A DNA stretch of 64,000 nucleotides from Ceratotherium simum simum. Lineage: Eukaryota > Chordata > Mammalia > Perissodactyla > Rhinocerotidae. The notes below the pieces were generated by a model. It saw only the letters and a program-made list of their open reading frames with translations. It was not told the DNA's origin and did not search any database. This document shows positions 58,421-64,000 of the stretch, piece by piece. Position 1 is the first letter of the stretch; each line of letters starts with the position of its first letter. The translations under genes were made by a program, and so were the position numbers. Location of the stretch: the NCBI RefSeq assembly GCF_000283155.1, contig NW_004454170.1:17678732-17742731 (forward strand), given 5' to 3'.

Positions 58421-59237
58421 TATTCAAGTATTAGTAAAACATGGTTTCAGGCCCACTCACTAAAGCTACAACACTTAGCACACACGGAATACTTTGTGTT
58501 AACCACGAGGTCCTCATAACCCATACACTGGGCCTGAAGAAAACTTTTAAAAGGTTCTTTGGGAAATAACATTCTGCACAACAAAATCTGCTTCCTCCGA
58601 ATCACCTCGAGTCTGTCCACAGGAAAATGGAGACTCTTCACTCGAGGTCTCCTCTACCCTCTCAGCTCCTTCCCCTACCAGCATTCGGCTCACCCAGCCA
58701 AAGGCAAAAAAGGCTGGAAGCCTCTCAGGTTGGTTTCCAGTCTGCTTTGTGCATCACCAGAGTCCTGAGTCAGTGCCAGGAGGCGGGATTTGTAAGCCAG
58801 CAGTGTGCACCATGGGCTGTCAGCTGTGTGGGTGGTGGACAGGGCCTTGGGAGGGGCTGGAGCTGAGGGAGGAGCAGGAAGCTGGCAGGGCCTGCGACAG
58901 AGAATCCTTCCTGATTTCCTACTGTAGAAAATCCATGCCCTGAGAAAGGACCAGGATGCCCTCTGTCCTGGTGCCAGGAGGATCCTGTCTATAGAACATA
59001 AGTCAGGAAGGCAGAAGGCAAGACACAGAAGGGAAGAGAAGGTTCCATCTCTCCAAGGTGCACAGCAGACACAGGGTCCTGAGCAGCTCTGAAAGTGGGT
59101 AGAGAACAGACTCCCCACTTCCTCTGCTGATTGTTCAACTAGAGAATCTTGTGCAGTCAGCAACCTGCCCAACCACACAGCTGATCCAGGGAACTCAGAT
59201 GCCTCTTTCCCCGGAAGCTAGCTGATTAGAATGGGTA
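58421..59237. other. Unclassified intergenic sequence
   Basis: No gene or confident repeat was recognised. A GC-rich antisense open frame at 58690-59178 has no recognisable domain. Confidence 0.4.
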
Positions 59238-62200
59238 TCAATTCCCCTCAGTGCATTTATTTCATCATTCATTCAACAAATACTTATTGTGAGCCAACTA
59301 CATACGAGGCATTGTTCTATAGTCTGAAGATAAGACAAAGTCCCTGCTTTCGAGAAGCTTACTCTTCAGTGCAGGAGACAGACATATAGACACACACCAT
59401 ACTTGTATGTGTCTCTGTGTGTGAGTGTGTATGTGTATTGGGGAAACAACAGTAAGGGCTATGATGAAAAATAAAGCAAAATAAAGAAAGTGACAATGGG
59501 GGGATGCTATTCTATCTAGGGTGATCAGGAAGGTCTCTCTGGGCAGAGAACTACATGACAGTGAGGGAGGAGCCAGACAGGCTACGGGGAAGGACCACTC
59601 CAGGCAGAGGGAACAGCAAAGGCAGAGTCCCTGAGGTGGGAGTGGTCTGAGCAGATTCAAAGAGGCCCAGGGCCAGCCAGCTGAAGCAGATGAGTGGGGG
59701 AAAGATTAAGAGAGAAAGCCAAAGATACCCGTGCATATTTGGTGGGGTTGGGAGAGGTACAAAAGGTAGAGGAGGGAGGTCCTGTAGTGCCTTGTAGGCC
59801 ATGCTAAGGACTTGGGGTTTTGTTCTGCGTGAGACAGGCAGCCACTGGAGGGCTCTGAGCAGGGGACCCATGTGATAACGTTCCTTAAGACTCTCTGATG
59901 GAAACTCTATGTACTATCTTTCCAATTTCTTTTAAATCTTTTTAAAAAATGCTCCTTCACTGCAGTGGGGGAAACAGACTCTAGCAGGGAGGCTAGTTAG
60001 TCAAGAGGTGGTTGCAGGAATCCTTTTGGGCAAGTTACTCAAACTCTCTGTGCCTCAACTGCAAATATGGGGATAATAATGGTACCAGCCTCATTCAATT
60101 GTTACAAGGATTAAATGAGGTCAAGTATTTAGAACAGTGCTGGGTATCTAGTGAGTACCATATAAGTGTTTATGGAATAAAAATAAAAATAAAAGGTGGC
60201 CTGGACCAGGGAGATAGTGGCAGAAGTGGTGAAATGTGATCTGATACATTTTGAAGGGGAGCCAATGGGGACTGGCAAGAATTGGGTCTCAGTGTGAGAG
60301 AAATCAGGATGATTCCAATGCTTCTGGCCCCAGTAACAGAAATAATGTAGGTTCCATTTGCTGAGACAGGGAAGACTATAAGAGAAGCAGGTTTGGGGGA
60401 AATTGCTATTCTGCTGTTGGACATACAGTGTTTGAGATGCCTATGGACATTCAAGTGAAGATGCTGGTTAAGTGGGGGGCATTTAAAACTCAGGGAAGAG
60501 GCCCTGGCTGGAGATACAAATTTGGGAGTCACCAGTGTATGATAGTAACCAAAGGTCTGGGACTGGGTGGGACCAGTAGGAAGTGTTGGTGAGAAGAGAA
60601 CAGGTGGAGGACTGAGCCCTGGGCCCTCCATTGTTTGGAGATTGGGAAATGGAAGAGGAAACCAGCAGAAGAGATTGAGGGGTGACCAGCAAGGTAGGAG
60701 GAGGACCAAGAGCAGTGTCATGAAGCCACCCGAGAAAAGAGTTTCAGAAAGGGAGTGATTGTGATCCAATGCTGCTGCGGCTGCTGTGGCCGCCAGGTCA
60801 AAGAAGATAGACACATAGAATCATCCACTGGATTTTGCAACACGGAGGCCAATGTAAGCACATCAAAAGCTGTTTGGGAGAAAGGCCTGACTGGAATGGG
60901 TTCCTGAGGGAACTGTGGGAGATAAATTGGAGACGAGGGTATTGACAAAAGGGGTCACTACGCTTCACGTGTGCACTATCCTCCACGTGGAGCAGCATGA
61001 GTGGTCAGTCCACAGAAACAGGAGGAAAGGCCTGGTACAGGGGCCCGGATGCAGTGGCTGGATCTTACACAAGCCTCTTCTGGTGGCTGCTATTTTCCCA
61101 GTGAAGTAGGAGGCGGTTGTGGTCAGGAGCTAGGAATGGGCTGGCAGGAGATGTTGGGGTTTGAGAATTAAGGGAAAGAGGTATGAAATAGTCTCTGAAA
61201 GAGTGTGAGAGTGAATGGGAAGGGGAAAAGTAGTAGGATTTCTGGGCAGGACTGAGGGCCAACTTGAGGTGGCGACATGAATTTACAGTGAGACCAGTCA
61301 GCACGGCTGTGAGTTTTTCAGTAGCAATGTTCAGCTGCCCAAGTGCAGGTGAAGAACAAGTGCCAAGTGGGATTTAACCAGAATTGGGGTTTTGCGAGAC
61401 TGGTATCACGGAGCAACAGAGGGGCAAGGAAGTTGAGGGCGAACACAGGAAGTGATTATGACGATAGGGAAGCATGAAGTAGACTGGAGACGAGCTTGGG
61501 AGGCTTCCAGCATTCTCGCCCCTGGCTGACGACTGGCTCTATCTTAGAAGTTTGTAGGAGAAAGAGTTGAGAGGGTAGGAGGAGACCTCAAGTGAAATGT
61601 CACCATTCTGCTCTGGAGAGTACTTTCAGTTCCTACAGCGGAATTTAATTCGATAAGATGGGAAGTGAGGATATGGTTGGGGAGGGGGGTCAGTGAAAAA
61701 GTAATAGGATCAATGTCTTGTGGATCCAGTGAGATTAAAGGATCTTGGGAATCGAGCACTAGAGGGAGTGAACTGGACAGAAAAGATGTGGTGGTCAGAC
61801 AGCAGGATGCTTGAAACTGAGACTATGAAGCAGTGCAGTTATGACAAGGTCCAGGCAGCCATGGAAATTAGGTCTCAGCGGGAAGCATGGAGGCAAAATC
61901 ATTGGAGAGAAGAGGTTTAGGAACCAAGAGGCCAGAATACAGGCAGGGTTATCTAAGTGGCAAGGCAATCACCAAGAACTGCTGGCAGGAGAAGAGATGG
62001 GGAGAAAGGCAGCAAACCAAGAGCTAAAATCTTCCTGGGATGCAGGGGAGCGGCCTGGGAGTCTGCAGACAGCTGCAACAAGGAGTAGCAGGTGGTGTGG
62101 TCTGACGGCATGAGCTCCAAAGCTGGTGTTTTAGGACGGGAGTGAAGAATAATGGTCTGGAAGCAACAGCGAGGAGCAAGTAGACACCTATCCCACCTCC

Positions 62201-62460
62201 CGGCTCAAGAGTACGAGGCAGTGTGGGAGGGAAGACAGCCACCACACAAGGCAGCTGCAGATCAAGCAGCGTTCTCGGGGGAGAGGCAGGTTCCACTTAG
62301 AACAGGGAGGTGAAGGGAATGTTCAGAGAAGGGGGGAGGATGTAGAGGATTTTGCTGATGATGGAACATGAGTTCCAGACAGTGCAATATTAGGGCTTGG
62401 GGAGTTGGGGAGGGGTGGGAAGTGAGTCAGATTAAGGCATGTACAGATCCATATGGGGAG
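59238..62460 (-). repeat. Long, possibly near full-length L2 LINE, antisense
   Basis: The copy opens at the antisense tail (TTCATTCAACAAATACTTATTG, GAGGCATTGTTCTATAGTC). It passes the 3' body (CCAGGCAGAGGGAACAGCAA, CTTGTAGGCCATGCTAAGG), then the reverse transcriptase region (GGACTGAGCCCTGGGCCC, AATGCTGCTGCGGCTGCTG, CAACACGGAGGCCAATGTAAG, ACTGGAATGGGTTCCTGAGG). It then runs into the 5' side (GAGTGTGAGAGTGAATGGG, AGTGGCAAGGCAATCACC). The total of about 3.2 kb approaches the L2 consensus length. A MIR lies inside at 60005-60175. No open frame survives on the coding strand. Confidence 0.75.
60005..60175 (+). repeat. MIR SINE within the L2
   Basis: GGGCAAGTTACTCAAACTC, TCTGTGCCTCAACTGCAAATA, GGATTAAATGAGGTCAAGTA and AGAACAGTGCTGGGTATCTA match sense MIR. 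The nested insertion dates the L2 as older. Confidence 0.9.
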
Positions 62461-62544
62461 GGAGTTGGGTGGTGAGGAAAAAAGGCATGGTGGTATTATG
62501 AAGCTCTCCATGTGGACTTGCAGCCACGAGGCTGCGTTAGGGAG
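62461..62544. other. Short spacer between oppositely oriented L2 copies
   Basis: Nothing recognisable. Confidence 0.3.
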
Positions 62545-63000
62545 CAGAGAGGGTGGGGCAACGTCACTGTCTCTATCACCTCTCATTCTCTCTTCAACCC
62601 ATTCCAACTGGGCCCTGGCCTACTGAAACTGCTCCCATTAAGATCACCTCCGCGTTGCCAAAACCACCGATTCCATCTCCATCCTCATTTTATTTGACCT
62701 CAGCAACATCCTACACAGATGATGTCTCCTTCCTTCTTTTCACTTCTTTGTCCCTGTATTCTCTGGCTTTCCTCCTACCTCCCTGGGCACTTCTCAACTT
62801 CTTTGTGGGCTCCTCCTCCACAGCTATACCCTTGAAGGTTGACATGCCCCAGACCATTGGTGTGTGTGCCCTGTTTCACCTCCTCTTGGACCTGCCCAGG
62901 TGAAAGCACAGTCTGCCAACCATCCCCACTGCCACCCCACGCAGGTGCTACTAGATCTTTATCTCCTCCAACTATCAAATGTTGAACTTAAAGAAGGTCA
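62545..63000 (+). repeat. L2 LINE RT region, sense
   Basis: CTCTCTTCAACCCATTCCAAC, CTACTGAAACTGCTCCCATTA, TTTATTTGACCTCAGCAACAT, CTCTGGCTTTCCTCCTACCT and CTTTGTGGGCTCCTCC are the sense L2 reverse transcriptase region, the same region that is antisense at about 60700-60920. Confidence 0.85.
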
Positions 63001-63034
63001 TAAGAGTTATTCACACATTGCTAGTCATGGTGAA

Positions 63035-63200
63035 GCTAGTTTTTCAGTAAATATTGTAGGAATTCTTGGGTTAGGCCATATGATAGGCATTGAGTGACAT
63101 GAAGAATGTGCAAGACAGTCTCTGCCCTCAAGTTGTTCAGAGTCCTCTTAGGAAGACAAGACAGAAGTGCATAAAAATATGGCAATTTGGAATCTGAAGA
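63035..63200 (-). repeat. L2 LINE 3' end, antisense
   Basis: TTTTTCAGTAAATATTGTAGG, CATATGATAGGCATTGAGTG and GTCTCTGCCCTCAAGTTGTTC match the antisense L2 tail. Confidence 0.75.
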
Positions 63201-63224
63201 AATACCCTCAGAGCTGACAGTATT

Positions 63225-63370
63225 CAAGAGGCCAGTTGGATACTCTACTTTCTCCCACTCGTTTTTCAAAGTCATGATGAGGTGACTTACTCGAGGTCAC
63301 ACCACTAGTTAAGTCACCCTGGGAATCAGACCCAAGTCTCTCAAGGCCCAAGCCAGTGCTCTTGCCACAG
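63225..63370 (-). repeat. MIR SINE, antisense
   Basis: GTGACTTACTCGAGGTCACAC, GGGAATCAGACCCAAGTCTC and CAGTGCTCTTGCCACAGC match MIR in reverse. Confidence 0.8.
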
Positions 63371-63424
63371 CATCTCCACAGGTGGTTGAGATAAGAAGTA
63401 CTGCGGGCACTGGAATGAAAGCAC

Positions 63425-63650
63425 CGTGTCACTGTGAGTTCTAGAACCAGACTGCCAGGGTACAAATCACTAATCAATACCAAATCACAGCCACAGTGCA
63501 TTGGAGTGACCTTGGGAAAGGCACTTAGCTTCTCTGTGCCTCATTGGTTCAATGTGGATAATAATCGTACCTACCTCGTAGCAATGGTTAAACATGAGTT
63601 AATATACGTAAGGTGCTTATCATGTTGCTGACACTTAGAGAGAGCTATGG
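63425..63650 (+). repeat. MIR SINE, near full length, sense
   Basis: GAACCAGACTGCCAGGGTAC, TGACCTTGGGAAAGGCACTTA, CTCTGTGCCTCATTGGTTC, AATAATCGTACCTACCTCG and GAGTTAATATACGTAAGGTG span the MIR consensus. Confidence 0.95.
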
Positions 63651-64000
63651 AAGATTTTAAAGACTAAGAGCGCTGGGAGACAAACAACAGGAGAGAAGTT
63701 TGCTAATTGCTGGGTGCCCAACTGTGAATCCCGAATCCCAGGATTCTAGCACATAATAGGGCTCACTGAAGGAATGAAGGAACTAACAAACATTAACCTC
63801 ATAGGAAAGGACCACCAGAGATCAGCTAATCTACCCCCATTTGCACCATACAGAATGTCCATCCAAACCAGGTAGGTAAATTCCACCATGACCACCATCA
63901 TCAAAATACACCTGGTGCTGGTCTTTTTGCACTTGACAACATCCAATGGATCAACAACCTAAGGCAAGAGGAGGGAAAGACATACAGACCACAAGACATG
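63651..64000. other. Unclassified sequence at the window end
   Basis: A short L2-tail-like piece (TCTAGCACATAATAGGGCTCAC) lies at about 63746. Nothing else can be named. Confidence 0.4.

Noticed and set aside
61755..61775. A further CTCF-like word (GCACTAGAGGGAGTG)
   Set aside because: It lacks the GGCGC part of the core and lies within L2 sequence.

Overview
The window is mammalian nuclear DNA, most probably from a horse or another perissodactyl. It holds long, intron-scale non-coding sequence, a CpG-rich vertebrate promoter, many decayed L2, MIR and L1 copies, and five tRNA-derived SINEs of the Equine Repetitive Element (ERE) type. The EREs have clear target-site duplications, and that family is restricted to Perissodactyla. 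Nothing looks bacterial, phage-like or plasmid-like.

Only one protein-coding exon can be supported: the first coding exon of CACNA1E (Cav2.3, the R-type voltage-gated calcium channel alpha-1E subunit), on the minus strand at 5495-5760. It encodes the cytoplasmic N-terminus up to the start of transmembrane segment IS1. Its splice donor is a perfect U12-type AT-AC site rather than GT. Bases 1-5494 are therefore the beginning of intron 1; exon 2 was not found. The exon sits in a CpG island (about 5560-7290) with GC boxes, a candidate TATA element, a three-codon uORF and a G-quadruplex-capable run.

The remaining roughly 57 kb (7290-64000) lies 5' of the gene and appears intergenic, or the introns of unannotated upstream exons. 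It is a patchwork of old repeats. L2 copies occur in both orientations, including a long, nearly contiguous antisense copy at about 59238-62460. There are about 25 MIR fragments, several L1 (some HAL1-like) 3' ends, DNA transposon remnants (MER20, MER5, a Tigger-like element), two MaLR solo LTRs and five younger EREs. Between them are microsatellites, a 19-bp minisatellite and blocks of unique sequence. A few unique blocks, with clustered homeodomain-type TAATTA cores or CTCF-like motifs, are the best candidates for regulatory DNA controlling CACNA1E.

Almost every longer open frame in the window is a by-product of GC-rich promoter sequence or of antisense L2/ERE sequence and is not annotated as a gene. 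Repeat names come from recognising family consensus features by eye, so repeat boundaries are approximate except where target-site duplications fix them.
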